Origin: Prosopocoilus inquinatus
Lineage: Eukaryota; Arthropoda; Insecta; Coleoptera; Lucanidae
Assembly: GCA_036172665.1 (NCBI GenBank)
Contig: CM069876.1
Location: forward strand, 44,733,001 to 44,797,000
Direction: 5' to 3'
DNA: 64,000 nt
Below are positions 46,431 to 57,187 of the stretch, piece by piece (within the stretch, counting starts at the first letter, position 1; each line of letters opens with the position of its first letter). The notes beneath the pieces are model-generated. The model ran no database searches and was not told the origin of the DNA. It saw only the letters and a program-made list of their open reading frames with translations. The position numbers and the translations under genes were made by a program.

Positions 46431-47551
46431 CTGAAACAAGAGTTTATGGTTAAAAATCAAGAACGAAAAGTGTTTAATAAAAAAGAAAAACGAGCACAAG
46501 CACAAACAAAACAGCCTACGGTGTAGCCTCCCATTATAAGAATTTGCAAGTATTTTGGCGCCCCTCTTCCAAAAAAAAAAAAGAAACAGATTCACGTTGT
46601 CTCAAAAAAATAAATAAATAGTGTCTATCCTTTATAAATAAGTTCTTTATGAAGTGTGATATCGACCGCCGAAAACGTATTCTAATGTAAGTAATTCCAT
46701 AATTGCCTGACAGTTTTTATTTTAAATCTGAATTTCCAAAACTTGGTGAAATTAAAAAATTAATTTCGACAAATTGTTGCTTAACTTTCGAACCGGCTTA
46801 ATGGTTTGCTGTCGAAATTAACTCGCAACTTAAATAGGAAAATTTCGTATGTGATTTCAGAGTCAGACATTGTTGCCAACCGTGGCGATTTATCGCCAAA
46901 TGGGCTATTTTTAGTAACCGTTTGACTTATTAAATGGCAACTGTAGACCAAAACAGGCGAATTAATTTTTATTTGGTTGTGAGTGAAAATTAGCGGAACA
47001 ATTAAGTTTATGGCATCCAACGGATTTTCTAGTGTTTTTAATTTTATTTTAATTTTTTGCTTGGATTTGCCCAAAACTAAGTTGAGTTACGTCGACGTTC
47101 AGATTAATTGAGTTTCATTTTAATAGATTTTTAATCTATAACAATTTTTATACTTTTAATTCTTCTTGTAATTTTTAATTTTTATTTGTGTTAAATGGAA
47201 TTAAGTTGAGATCAGTTGGGTTAGATTGACTTAGACTTTAATTGAATTTAATTTTAACTGATTTTTAATTTGTTAACAATTTTTTATACTTTTAATTCTT
47301 CTTGTAATTTTTAATATTTTTATTTGTGTTAAACGGTGTTGAGTTGAGATCACTTCGGTTAGATTAACTTTGACGTTAGTTGAATTTCATTTTAATTTTT
47401 TTAAATCTTTAGTTTTAATATTATAGTAATCATGCATTGCCGTTTGTAGGTTTTATTTAATATAATAATTGAAATGCTGAGTCTTTCTACAATTTTTAAT
47501 TTCTCTTACCACGATCGGTTTCGACCTTATGACATTTTCAACCGTACAACA
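46431..47551. other. Spacer upstream of block K
   Basis: No 5' exon found. 47.08-47.40 kb has relatives of the GTTGGGTTAGATTGAC repeats. Confidence 0.45.
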
Positions 47552-50417
47552 TACCGGGTGTCCCGCACCATGTGCTCACCTTTCTAGAATCTTTATTTAT
47601 TAATCGATTAACTTGAATTTTAGAGACGATAAACTAAACAAGAAATGGAATTTTCCGACCTACTGATAGTCGTCATAGGACTTCCGGTTTCGCCGGAAGT
47701 GATATCAACTTTCTTATTTTAAATGGAACACCCTATATATTTTTACATATTTAAAATCTACGGAGCATTACGAGTCCGAATACGTATCAATTGTTAATTT
47801 TGGTTTCCATGACAACGAAAAAAAACTTTTTTATTTTTCAATCTAGAAAGCTATGAATCGCATTTTTTCGATCTAATGCGATCAAGTACTTCGAAAAAAT
47901 CACTCCTTTGATGGTATTTTGATTTTTAACATTTTTATAGTATTTGAAATTTTCATTAGCTCTTAACTCATTTTTTTCGATAGAACCTCATGTGTTTCTT
48001 AGCTTAGTTCAACAGAACATTTTTTTCTGAGTACAGAGTGGACCATTTTTGATGGTTTTACAGGGTTTCTCAGTTATTTATAGGAATAGAAGAAAACCGT
48101 TTTCGTGACCCGCTACTTTTTCAAGAAAAACTCAGTGGAGCAAACAAAAGCTAGCTATCTCCATTCGTTCGGGAAATATCGGCAGAAAACGAATTTTTCC
48201 GAAAAATTATTTTTCACAATATTTCAGCTGTTTGACAAGATATTTTGAAAATTCAAAAACTGTTTTATTTAGAAATTAATGTAGATTTCGCTGACGTTAT
48301 TGTCTTTTGTAAAAACTGCGCCCGTTCTGCGAAACGGACTATAACTTTCTAATTTTAAATGGAAACCGTAGTTGGCTATGACACAAATAAATTGCTTATT
48401 TAATGAGGTTTTCAAAAATATAAGGTTTGATATAATTATTTTTATAAATAACAAAGATACTTATTATTTTTTATTTTCCGGTAGCTAACAAGCCATCCAT
48501 GACACCAAAAACAAAAAATATAGTTCAATTGTTTTCCCAAAAATCAATTATTATTAAGTAAAACGGTTAATTTAATTCAATAAATAAATAGCTTCATATA
48601 TCTATCTGAAACTAACATAAAATCACAAGAACGTAAAAATGGATTAACTCCATTTGAACATTTCTTTAATTATTAATGTGAATAGTTAAGAGATTTTTAT
48701 AAATTTTAAATTGCATAAGTTAGTGCATTTCTTTAAGAAATAATAATTTCATTATTTTGCAGTACTTATCACGCTATCTATGACAATAAAAACAAAAGAA
48801 AATTCAGTTGTTTTCCTCAAAAATCTATTATTAGAATAAATAATACAAGTAATTAAATTTAACAAAATAAATATCTAATGCTATTAGAGAACTCATAAAA
48901 CTACAAGTAATGTAAATATGGATTAACTGTTAATGCAGCTTTGAAGAATTATATGTTATATGTTCCTTTGAAATTATTAAATCTTAAATTTTATATTATC
49001 AAAAATTCTTAGATATGTTTATTTCACTTCTATCCGCGATTACATTTATTAATATACAAAATTCTTGAAAGCATTATTAAACTTCCGACAATTCAATTAT
49101 TTCTTAAAGAAATGTACTAACTTATGCAATTTAAAATTTATAAAAATCTCTTAACTATTCACATTAATAATTAAAGAAATGTTCAAATGGAATTAATCCA
49201 TTTTTACGTTCTTGTGATTTTATGTCAGTTTCTGGTAGATATATGAAGCTATTTATTTATTGAATTAAATTAACCGTTTTACTTAATAATAATTGATTTT
49301 TGGGAAAACAATTGAACTATATTTTTTGTTTTTGGTGTCATGGATGGCTTGTTAGCTACCGGAAAATAAAAAATAATAAGTATCTTTATTATTTCAAAAA
49401 ATAATTATATCAAACTTTATATTTTTGAAAACCTCATTAAATAAGCAATTTATTTGTGTCATAGCCAACTACGGTTTCCATTTAAAATTAGAAAGTTATA
49501 GTCCGTTTCGCAGAACGGGCGCAGTTTTTACAAAAGACAATAACGTCAGCGAAATCTACATTAATTTCTAAATAAAACAGTTTTTGAATTTTCAAAATAT
49601 CTTGTCAAACAGCTGAAATATTGTGAAAAATAATTTTTCGGAAAAATTCGTTTTCTGCCGATATTTCCCGAACGAATGGAGATAGCTAGCTTTTGTTTTC
49701 TCCACTGAGTTTTTCTTGAAAAAGTAGCGGGTCACGAAAACGGTTTTCTTCTATTCCTATAAATAACTGAGAAACCCTGTAAAACCATCAAAAATGGACC
49801 ACACTGTACACTGATACCAAATACGTCATATTTTCTTTGAACGTCATTTGAAATAAAGAGATTGTAAAATTTCAATAAGACATGCTCTATTTTAAATTAT
49901 TTTCAAAGATAATATGACGTATTTGGTATCAGCGTATTCAGAAAAAAATGTTCAGTTGAACTAAGCTAAGAAACATATGAGGTTCTATCGAAAAAATAAG
50001 TTAAGAGCTAATGAAAATTTCAAATACTATAAAAATGTTAAAAATCAAAATACCATCAAAGGAGTGATTTTTTCGAAGTACTTGATCGCATTAGATCGAA
50101 AAAAATGCGATTCATAGCTTTCTAGATTGAAAAATAAAAAAGTTTTTTTTTCCTTGTCATGGAAACCAAAATTAACAATTGATACGTATTCGGACTCGTA
50201 ATGATCCGTACATTTTAAATATCCAAAAATATATAGGGTACTCCATTTAAAATAAGAAAGTTGATATCACTTCCGGCGAAACCGGAAGTCCTATGACGAC
50301 TATCAGTATGTCGAAGAATTCCATTTTTTGTTTAGTTTATTGTCTCCAAAATTCAGGTTAATCGATTAATAAATAAAGATTCTAGAAGAGTGAGCACATG
50401 GCGCGGGACACCCGGTA
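47552..50417. mobile_element. Giant near-palindrome (2.87 kb foldback)
   Basis: TACCGGGTGTCCCGCACCAT at the left is mirrored by ATGGCGCGGGACACCCGGTA at the right, and the arms match for about 1.2 kb each. They share CACTTCCGGCGAAACCGGAA, CTAGATTGAAAAATAAAA and GTAGCTAACAAGCCATCC. The arms meet around a ~340-bp centre (about 48750-49095). A second set of termini, TACAGAGTGGACCATTTTTG (about 48034) and CAAAAATGGACCACACTGTA (about 49790-49809), lies inside and matches the 311-bp MITE at 57400. The right arm alone carries a ~115-bp hairpin with GATACCAAATACGTCATATT and its complement (about 49813-49936). No transposase was recognised. Confidence 0.9.
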
Positions 50418-51019
50418 TAATAATTTCTTGTTAAGAAACCTTATTTTTGTATAATTTACATAAAAATAATGTAAGAATAAGAAATAATATGTGCGTATAA
50501 TCTGTGTAATTGATTTTGAGATTTTGAGACTTTTTGAGAGATTTGCTTGACTTAACTTTAATAATCCATGTATGAATTTTAACGTTTTTTTAAAAAGTAA
50601 TTATTTACTTGTGTAGAATGGAGTTCAGTTGACCTTGAGATTTGTTGACGTTGATTTTCATTTGTTCTAAATTTTTTACTTGGGGTGAATGGAGGAGTTA
50701 GGTTGTATTGATATCGATTTTTTTTTCATTTAATTTTTTTACCAATTTTTTGATTTCAAACTTTTTGCTTGGGTTCGTGGAGTTGGTAGAATGGAGTTCA
50801 GTTTTTGGATCGAGTTTGACTGACCGACCAATTTGACCTGGACATTGGTCCAGGTCCAGTCCCTTAATTTTTTTTTTTACTTTTCATTTCTAGCATTTTA
50901 AATTTTTTGCTTCGATTGAACACAGTTAGGTTAGTTCAGATGAGCTGGATTGAGCTTCATTTTCACTTTTTTTTTCTACTTTCAATTTTTTTTTATATTT
51001 CTTTTTCTTAATTTTTTTA
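50418..51019. other. Degenerate repeats, no gene
   Basis: Phrases such as GTTCAGTTGACCTTGAGATT and GGTTAGTTCAGATGAG belong to the T-rich dispersed family seen at 17.8-18.7 kb. Confidence 0.5.
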
Positions 51020-51235
51020 ATCTCGAACCGGACAGAAATATGAAGGGAACAAACACACTCAACGTTTCGCTATATATATCTATAGCGAAACATTGAGTGT
51101 GTTCCGAATCTCGAACCGGACAGAAATATGAAGGGAACACACTCAACGTTTCGCTATAGATATATATAGCGAAACGTTGAGTGTGTTTGTTCCCTTCATA
51201 TTTCTGTCCGGTTCGAGATTAAAAAAACTTTGTAC
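51020..51235. repeat. Compound palindrome with CTCAACGTTTCGC
   Basis: AATCTCGAACCGGACAGAAA is present at 51023 and 51109 in one direction and once reversed near 51215. The centres CGTTTCGCTATATATATC and CTATAGATATATATAG are self-complementary, with GCGAAACGTTGAGTG at both sides. It appears to be an inverted repeat that was itself partly duplicated. Confidence 0.8.
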
Positions 51236-51835
51236 TTACAATTTTCATCGGACAAGAACCAACTTCAATTAATTTTTTTACTTGGTTTGAATGGAGTTAA
51301 GTTGGGTTCAATTGGCTCGGGTGGACATTGAATATTTTTTATTTTTTTTAGTCCACCTAATCCCTTTTTCCGGTTGTTGGATGAATTTTGGTTAACCTTG
51401 AAATTGTTAGAGCTGCACTGTTTTAATTTAAACATATTTTGGCGCCCCTCTTGCATTGGCGCCCTCACGCCTTGCTTACCTTGCTAACTGCCTTCCGCCG
51501 GCCCTGCATGGTAAAAAAACAAAATGGATATTTTGTCTTCTGTTGTATAATCCGAACATTTCGAACATTCAGATCAATGAGTGCAATTATTAGTTCGGAT
51601 TAAAGAGGTCCTGTGTATTTAAGTAATTGAAACGTGTCAAACATCAGTCATCTGACGTGTTCCAAAAATTATTTTACGTTGCTTATTATTTCTTAATTTA
51701 TTCAGTTTTTCTGCTCTTTATAATACAAAGCATACAAACATGTTTCCTTATCCGAAGGGAGAGGGGGATTTCTCAACCAACCTAACTTAAAGGGCCCGAG
51801 GCCTCGCAACTATCAAGGCCGCCTCTGAATATAAG
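51236..51835. other. Spacer without recognised gene
   Basis: Short K/N-rich frames only. CGCCCCTCTTGCATTGGCGCC at about 51442 is locally GC-rich. Confidence 0.4.
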
Positions 51836-52247
51836 TTATGTATACCGGTTGTTAAGTCAAAGTGAGATCATGGAAATTCAACGAGAGTACAAGTAACGCA
51901 TGCAAATGAAGATTGTATTTTTTTAAAGTGTTGTTTGTTGTTAGCTCCAGCGATGCCAAAATTCCGAAAGATTCCCCTCCAATTTAAGCTGCGTCGACGG
52001 TGTCGCAAGGTGGAGACCGGTAGTTTCCGCTATTTCTATTTCGTTTCAATTTGAGGAATTCGGGCGTTACACATGAATTATTTCTCATTTCTACGACTAG
52101 AAATATAATTTTTCAAATTACAGCTTCAGGATCGCCGGTGTTTAACCTTGGGGCCGAAAGAGTTATCCAGAGGGTGCCTGAGAGCCCCACTGCAATCCAG
52201 CCGACTTTCATCAGGGTTTAAAATTCTTCAAATTGCCGGAAAAAATG
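51836..52247. repeat. 3' flank of block L, duplicated at 61026-61364
   Basis: TATACCGGTTGTTAAGTCAA, GAGAGTACAAGTAACGCA, CATGAATTATTTCTCATTT and ATCCAGAGGGTGCCTGAGAG have close counterparts in the same order downstream of block N. Confidence 0.75.
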
Positions 52248-52376
52248 TGAGTTTCTCGTTAGTATGTGTCATTAGATGTCTACGAAAATTATGGGGTTTT
52301 GCAACACCGTCATCGCACAACATCATTTCATCACTATGTATGATTAAGTAAACTTCTACGCTGATTGCTCCTGCAA
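52248..52376 (-). pseudogene. Broken last fingers 3' of block L
   Basis: Past the stop, shifted frames read DCRSNQRRSLL, then a degenerate finger LCDDGVAKPHNFRRHLMTH and TNEKL. At least two small frameshifts separate these from block L. Confidence 0.75.
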
Positions 52377-53457
52377 TCACTTGCTACACTTAAACGGCTT
52401 TTCGCCGGTGTGCTTCAAATTGTGTGCTTTCAAATTCTGTGAAAATGCACAACTATAATTACACATGTTACACCTGAAAGGCTTTTCGCTATTGTGGATC
52501 TTTAAGTGTTGACGTAAATTTCCACGTTCTCTAGACTTGTAATCGCACTTGCTACACTGAAACGGCTTGTCACCGGTATGCTTCAAAATGTGGGTCTTCA
52601 AACTGTAGGAGCTTCTACAACTATAATCACATGAGTTGCATCTCAAGGGCCTTTCATTATTGTGGATCAGTAAGTGTTTACGTAAATTTCCCCGCTGAGC
52701 AAACTTGTAATCGCACTGGCTACACTTAAACGGTTTTTCGCCGGTATGCGTCAAAATGTGCGCTTTCAAACCCTGTGAAGTTCTAAATTTAAAATTACAT
52801 ATGTTACATCTGAAAGGCTTTTCCACATTATTGTGGATCATTAAGTGCACACGTAAACTTTCCCGCGTTTTACACTTGTAGTCGCACTGGCTACACTTCA
52901 TCGGCTTTCCGTCGGTGTGCGTCGAAACGTGTAATCTCAAATTGTATGAAGTTCTACATGTATAATTACATGTGTCACATCTGAAAGGCTTTTCATTACT
53001 GTGGACCATTAAGTGTCGCCTTAAAGATACCGCCTGTCTACATTGGTAATCGCACTTGTTACACTTAAACGGCTTTTCGCCGGTGTGCGTCATAATGTGA
53101 GTTTTCAAGGAGCGTGCCTTTCTAGAACTATATTCACATATTTTACATCTGAAGGGCTTTTCATTGGTGTGCATCAGCAAGTGTTCACGTAAATTTCTGC
53201 GAAAGCTGGTCCTAAAATCGCACTCGTCACACGTAAACGGTTTTTCACCGGTGTGTATCATTTGATGGTTCTTCAAAATTCCTGGGCGTCCGCATTTAAA
53301 ATCGCATACGTTGCATTTGAAAGGTTTCTCGCCAACATGTTTCCTGTTTTTTTGCCTCCTCTTGCGTTGCTCTCTTTCGGCTGTTTGACAGCGAGTCAAA
53401 ACGATGACGCAACGCTTACGAAAAATATTCTCCAGGTCTTTCTGTGTGAAGCGTCTC
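52377..53457 (-). CDS. C2H2 zinc-finger block L, terminal exon, 11 fingers
   Basis: The exon starts after acceptor ATTTTTGTTTCAG (AG at 53459-53458) and encodes 359 residues. The leader RRFTQKDLENIFRKRC, VIVLTRCQTAEREQ, is followed by a strongly basic RKRRQKNRK segment, a plausible nuclear localisation signal. Eleven C2H2 fingers follow; the first Met lies inside finger 1. The linker between fingers 6 and 7 is six residues (NNVEKP) rather than five. The frame ends at FKCSK-stop in finger 12, where TGCGAT has lost two bases and become TGAT. Confidence 0.88.
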
Positions 53458-53577
53458 CTGAAACAAAAATTATTGATAGACTTTTTTTGATACTTGGAAT
53501 GCTCCAATTTTTTTTTCTTCTTGAAAATTAGCTAATCTTATGTATTTATGTATCGGAAGAAAAAATGTTAAACGAGC

Positions 53578-53713
53578 CCATTGCACACGTTACACTTTAA
53601 AAGGTTCTCGCCGGTATGTTTCGTTGCATGCCCGTTTAATAACATAGCAGTGTAACACTTATAACCGCAAATATCGCATTTCCATCTCTTTTTGCGCTCG
53701 TATTTGCGACAAA
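53578..53713 (-). pseudogene. Orphan single zinc finger between L and M
   Basis: On the minus strand KYERKKRWKCDICGYKC, then YTAMLLNGH, TKHTGENLLKCNVCN. It resembles the leader and first finger of blocks F/G (KYERNKRYKCSICGYKC). The acceptor is lost and nothing follows the second finger start. A remnant of a fifteenth block. Confidence 0.8.
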
Positions 53714-54374
53714 TGAAAACAATTACTGGTGAAAGTAGAAAATTATTTAAAAAATAAGCAGAAAGAAATAATATACGTGTGGTAAAATAATAATAATATT
53801 TATTTCCTCAAAATGCAAGTGTAAATAAAAGTAAATATAAAACGGGAACGGGAACAGGAAACACAGAGACGTAATGTTTTTATTGTAAATTTATTTATAC
53901 AGGGTGTCCCGACAGTGTTTTCTCGGGGAGTACACCGACAATTTCAGAAGATATAAAAAAAAGTTTTTATTTCAAATGTTTTATTTTCATCTGTTTATAC
54001 AGGATGAATGAATCAAAACAGCAGAATTGAATGCAACTTTCTTTTTATTTGAAACAAACGTCACACCCTATGCGTGATGTTAAATTTGAATTGCCCATAA
54101 AATTCTGCGCAGGTGAAAATAAGTTTGTTCTGCAGACCTCCAAAATTTAAAACGAAAAGGTCTCGAAAGTTTTTTTTTTCTTTTTTTGTATCTTCAGTAG
54201 TTATCCAGATATATCCCGAGAACAACGCACAGTTGGGGGACGCCCCGCTTAAAAAAAATAAAACTAAAGTTACTTACTAATTTTAATGTGTTAAGTTACG
54301 CATCCCGTTAGTACGTTACACACTTAATTGAATAGTAAATATTTTTAACGACTAAATTATGTTACAAAAATAAC
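53714..54374. other. Spacer with a TACAGGGTGTCCCG repeat
   Basis: A TACAGGGTGTCCCGACAGTG terminus lies near 53898 and another TACAGGATGAATG near 53998. No gene. Confidence 0.45.
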
Positions 54375-54672
54375 TTCTTTTTTTATCCGTGGTGTTTGCC
54401 CAACGGTGTGAAGTGTTGGGCGTGGTTTTGTTACTTCCTAACTTCCTCGCCATTGAAGGTCGAATTGTATCTCCAACACTGAAGGGTACCTGAAGTGAAA
54501 TAACGACCACTCCCGAGAAATATCTCGAGCGGGGTGCGAACCCACGGCCTTACGATTGCAAGGCCGGTCCTTTACCACTTGGAGTCTTCATGCCGTTAAT
54601 ATCGAGCGGGGTGCGAACCCACGACCTTACAATTGCAAGGCCCGTTCCTTACCACTTGGACTCATCATGCCG
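54375..54672 (-). mobile_element. tRNA-headed SINE with doubled head
   Basis: Read on the minus strand, two consecutive ~80-bp heads each carry a tRNA-like series: an A-box-like AAGTGGTAAAGGACC or AAGTGGTAAGGAACG, an anticodon-like arm CCTTGCAATCGTAAGG (loop TTGCAAT), and the B-box-like GTGGGTTCGCACCC. The body that follows runs to an A-rich end, GGATAAAAAAAGAAG, near 54385. A standalone tRNA is unlikely because acceptor pairing is poor and the heads are tandem. Confidence 0.65.
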
Positions 54673-54784
54673 TTAATAATGATGATGATAATAATAAGAT
54701 GCTGGCATTGATCTAAAACTAAACATGAAGAGAAACCCGTCAAGAAAAGTAGGTAAATCATCAGTACTAATTACGAATCATGTA

Positions 54785-55010
54785 AGCTGCGTACCTTTTG
54801 CCACAAATCTTACCTCGGATCACATAAACGTCATTTCCGTTGGTATCAACGAGTAACTTGGAACTGAGATTACGATCTCGCACTTTAACACCCGAGCACT
54901 CCCATCAGATGTCTGTCAGGACGAAATATACGTTCAAACTTACTTGTTCATGCTAACGGAAGTGGCGTTTAGCTGATCTGAGGTGAGATTTGTTGCAAAA
55001 GGCAAGCGCT
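54785..55010. mobile_element. Foldback MITE, copy 2
   Basis: Homologous to 158-378: it shares TTTTGCCACAAATCT, AACGTCATTTCCGTTGG, TTCAAACTTACTTGTTC and the inverted arms. TA flanks both ends (54783-54784 and 55011-55012). Confidence 0.75.
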
Positions 55011-55479
55011 TATAGAAACATACTTTTCTTGAGTTTCGTTACATTTTGTTTTATTATTAATTTTATACTACATTATTAATATTTGCAATACCCTAGAATA
55101 CCGAACGTGCCACAACCGTTAATTAGTAACAAATGTTAGTGTCGTTAGTTGAAAAAATAAAAAACAAGTCCTATGTTGAATTTAATCCGGCGCCGCAATG
55201 CAGTTTCAAATACTCACTAAATTATTCAATTCAAAGCGAGTGATATTTTTATCGCCCACTTACTTATTAATTAATTAAATTGTAAATAGGCTGCACCATT
55301 TTATTGAATCAAGTCCGCCGATCGGCGGTCTTATTAGTTTTTTAGAGTAATATTTCACTGACTGCGCAAATCAATTGAATTTTCACCGGAATTGTGGATT
55401 AAGGTTATTTAAATCCGCCGGACGGCGGATTTTCGAAAGGCAATGCCCAGTTTGGGCGGAGGACGTTTAGCCACTTCCA
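55011..55479. other. Spacer with two GC-rich palindromes
   Basis: CCGCCGATCGGCGG near 55316 and ATCCGCCGGACGGCGGAT near 55421 are self-complementary. The rest is AT-rich and without a recognised gene. Confidence 0.5.
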
Positions 55480-55561
55480 ATAAAAAAATCATCGTCAGCA
55501 TGGGGTATGGTTATGTATCGAAGTAAATTTTTATACTGTCTGCTCCTGTAGTCACGGTTTT
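55480..55561 (-). pseudogene. Deleted last finger of block M
   Basis: After the stop, GGTGAAAAACCG runs straight into TGACTACAGGAGCAGACAG: the bases for the first Cys pair are missing, then RSRQYKNLLRY remains. It is a relic of a fourteenth finger. Confidence 0.7.
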
Positions 55562-56819
55562 TCACCGGCGGGTGTGCACTAAAACGTGTCTTCTTAATTG
55601 CTGTGCGGTTTTACATTTAAATTCGCATATGTTACATCTGAAAGGCTTTTCTTCATTGTGTGTCAGTAAGTGATTAAGTAAATTTCCACGCAGTGTAGAC
55701 TTGTAATCGCACATGCTACACTTAAATGGTTTTTCGCCGGTGTGCTTCAAAACGTGTGCTTTCAAATTCTGCGAAGTTCTACATCTATAGTTACATTTGT
55801 TACATTTCAAGGGCTTTTCGTTATTGTGGACCAACAAGTGTTGACGCAAATGTACACGCTGTGTGGACTTGTAATCGCATTTGCTGCACTCGAACGGCTT
55901 TTCGCCGGTGTGCGTCAACGTATGTGTTTTTAAATTCTGTGAAGTTCTGCAACTAAAATCACATTTGTCGCATCTGAAAGGCTTTTCGTTACTGTGGATC
56001 ATTAAGTGTAGACGCAAGTGTGAACGCTGTGTGGTCTTGTAATCGCACTTGCTACACTTAAATGGTTTCTCGCCGGTGTGCTTCAAATAATGTGTTTTCA
56101 GATTCTGTGAAGTTCTACAACTATAATCGCACGTGTCACATCTGAAAGGCTTTTCATTATTGTGGATCATTAAGTGTAGGCGTAGATGTTCACGCTGTGA
56201 ACTCACGTAATCGCACTTGCTACACTTAAACGGTTTTTCACCGGTGTGTACTGAAATGTGTGTTTTTAATTGCTGTACGGTTCTGAATTTCGATTCACAT
56301 ATCTTACATACGAAAGGTTTCTCGTTAGTGTGTGTCGTTAAGTGTAGACGTAAATGTGCACGGTTTGCAGTCTTGTAATCGCACTCGTCACACTTAAACG
56401 GTTTTTCACCGGTGTGCAATGAAACGTGTCTTTTTAATTGCTGTGCCGTTCTGAATTTCAATTCACATATCTTACATACGAAAGGTTTTTCATTGGTGTG
56501 TGTCGTTAAGTGTAGACGTAAATGTGCGCGCTTTTCAGTCTTGTAATCGCACTCGTCACACTTAAACGGTTTTTCCCCGGTATGTATCATACCATGGTTT
56601 TTCAAAATTATTGAGCTTCCACATTTAAAATCGCAAACGTTACATTTGAAATGTTTCTCGAAGGAGCGTTTCGCTTTATGCCTTGAAAGTGCGGAACACT
56701 CGTTGTCGCATTCGTCTCTCCTCTTGCGTTGCTCTGTTTCGGTTGTTTCAGAGCGAGTCAGAACGATGACGCAACGTTTACGGAATATGTTCTCAAGGTC
56801 ACTCTGGGTGAAGCATCTC
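55562..56819 (-). CDS. C2H2 zinc-finger block M, terminal exon, 13 fingers
   Basis: The exon starts after acceptor ATTTTTGTTTCAG (AG at 56821-56820) and encodes 418 residues. The leader RCFTQSDLENIFRKRC, VIVLTRSETTETEQ, is followed by a degenerate pre-finger (DECDNECSALSRH) and 13 C2H2 fingers. Fingers 2-3 and 4-5 are a near-identical two-finger repeat (CDECDYKT..RAHLRLH then CKICExKFRTxQQLK). Fingers 9-11 closely match the detached fingers of block K. It ends VLVHTRR at a frameshift. No ATG precedes the first finger. The upstream flank is duplicated with block N. Confidence 0.9.
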
Positions 56820-56934
56820 CTGAAACAAAAATCATTGATAAAACTAAAAAAAAAACGAAATTGTTTAATACAAGAAATGAACAAAGCTCAGTATCAATAC
56901 ATGATCACTTTAATAACGATAAAAATTTAGAAAA

Positions 56935-57187
56935 AATTTAGCTACGTTTCCGCTGAAGAAGCCCCAAGCAGGGCTGAAACAGCTGTCCAGAGGCTGCTCG
57001 AGGTTCTCACTGCAATCAAAAACGATTTGCACAAAAAATTTTTTCTAAAATCTTTCATTATGCTTTGACAGCTTGCATGGCCGCCTTGCATGGGGGACTC
57101 ATTAGGAGCAAATCCCGCTTCAATTTGTCTATCCTACTGCAATGTTAGGTCAAAAAGCGATAGTAAGATGTCGCTATTTTATATGTT
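56935..57187. mobile_element. Insertion in the M flank, absent from the N flank
   Basis: About 253 bp that interrupts the M/N duplicated flank. GATAAAAATTTA occurs on both sides in M and only once in N, as for a target-site duplication (or deletion by microhomology in N). The segment has GAAGAAGCCCCAAGCAGGGC and ends near AGCGATAGTAAGATGTCGC, a terminus also seen at 16.31, 19.21 and 60.26 kb. Confidence 0.65.

Noticed and set aside
47552..50417. Autonomous DNA transposon with transposase
   Set aside because: The whole element is a pair of inverted arms; no open frame of transposase size or DDE/DDD-like context was seen.
54375..54672. Pair of genuine tRNA-Cys genes
   Set aside because: The GCA anticodon-like loop and B box are present, but acceptor-stem pairing is poor and the heads are followed by a SINE-like body with an A-rich end.
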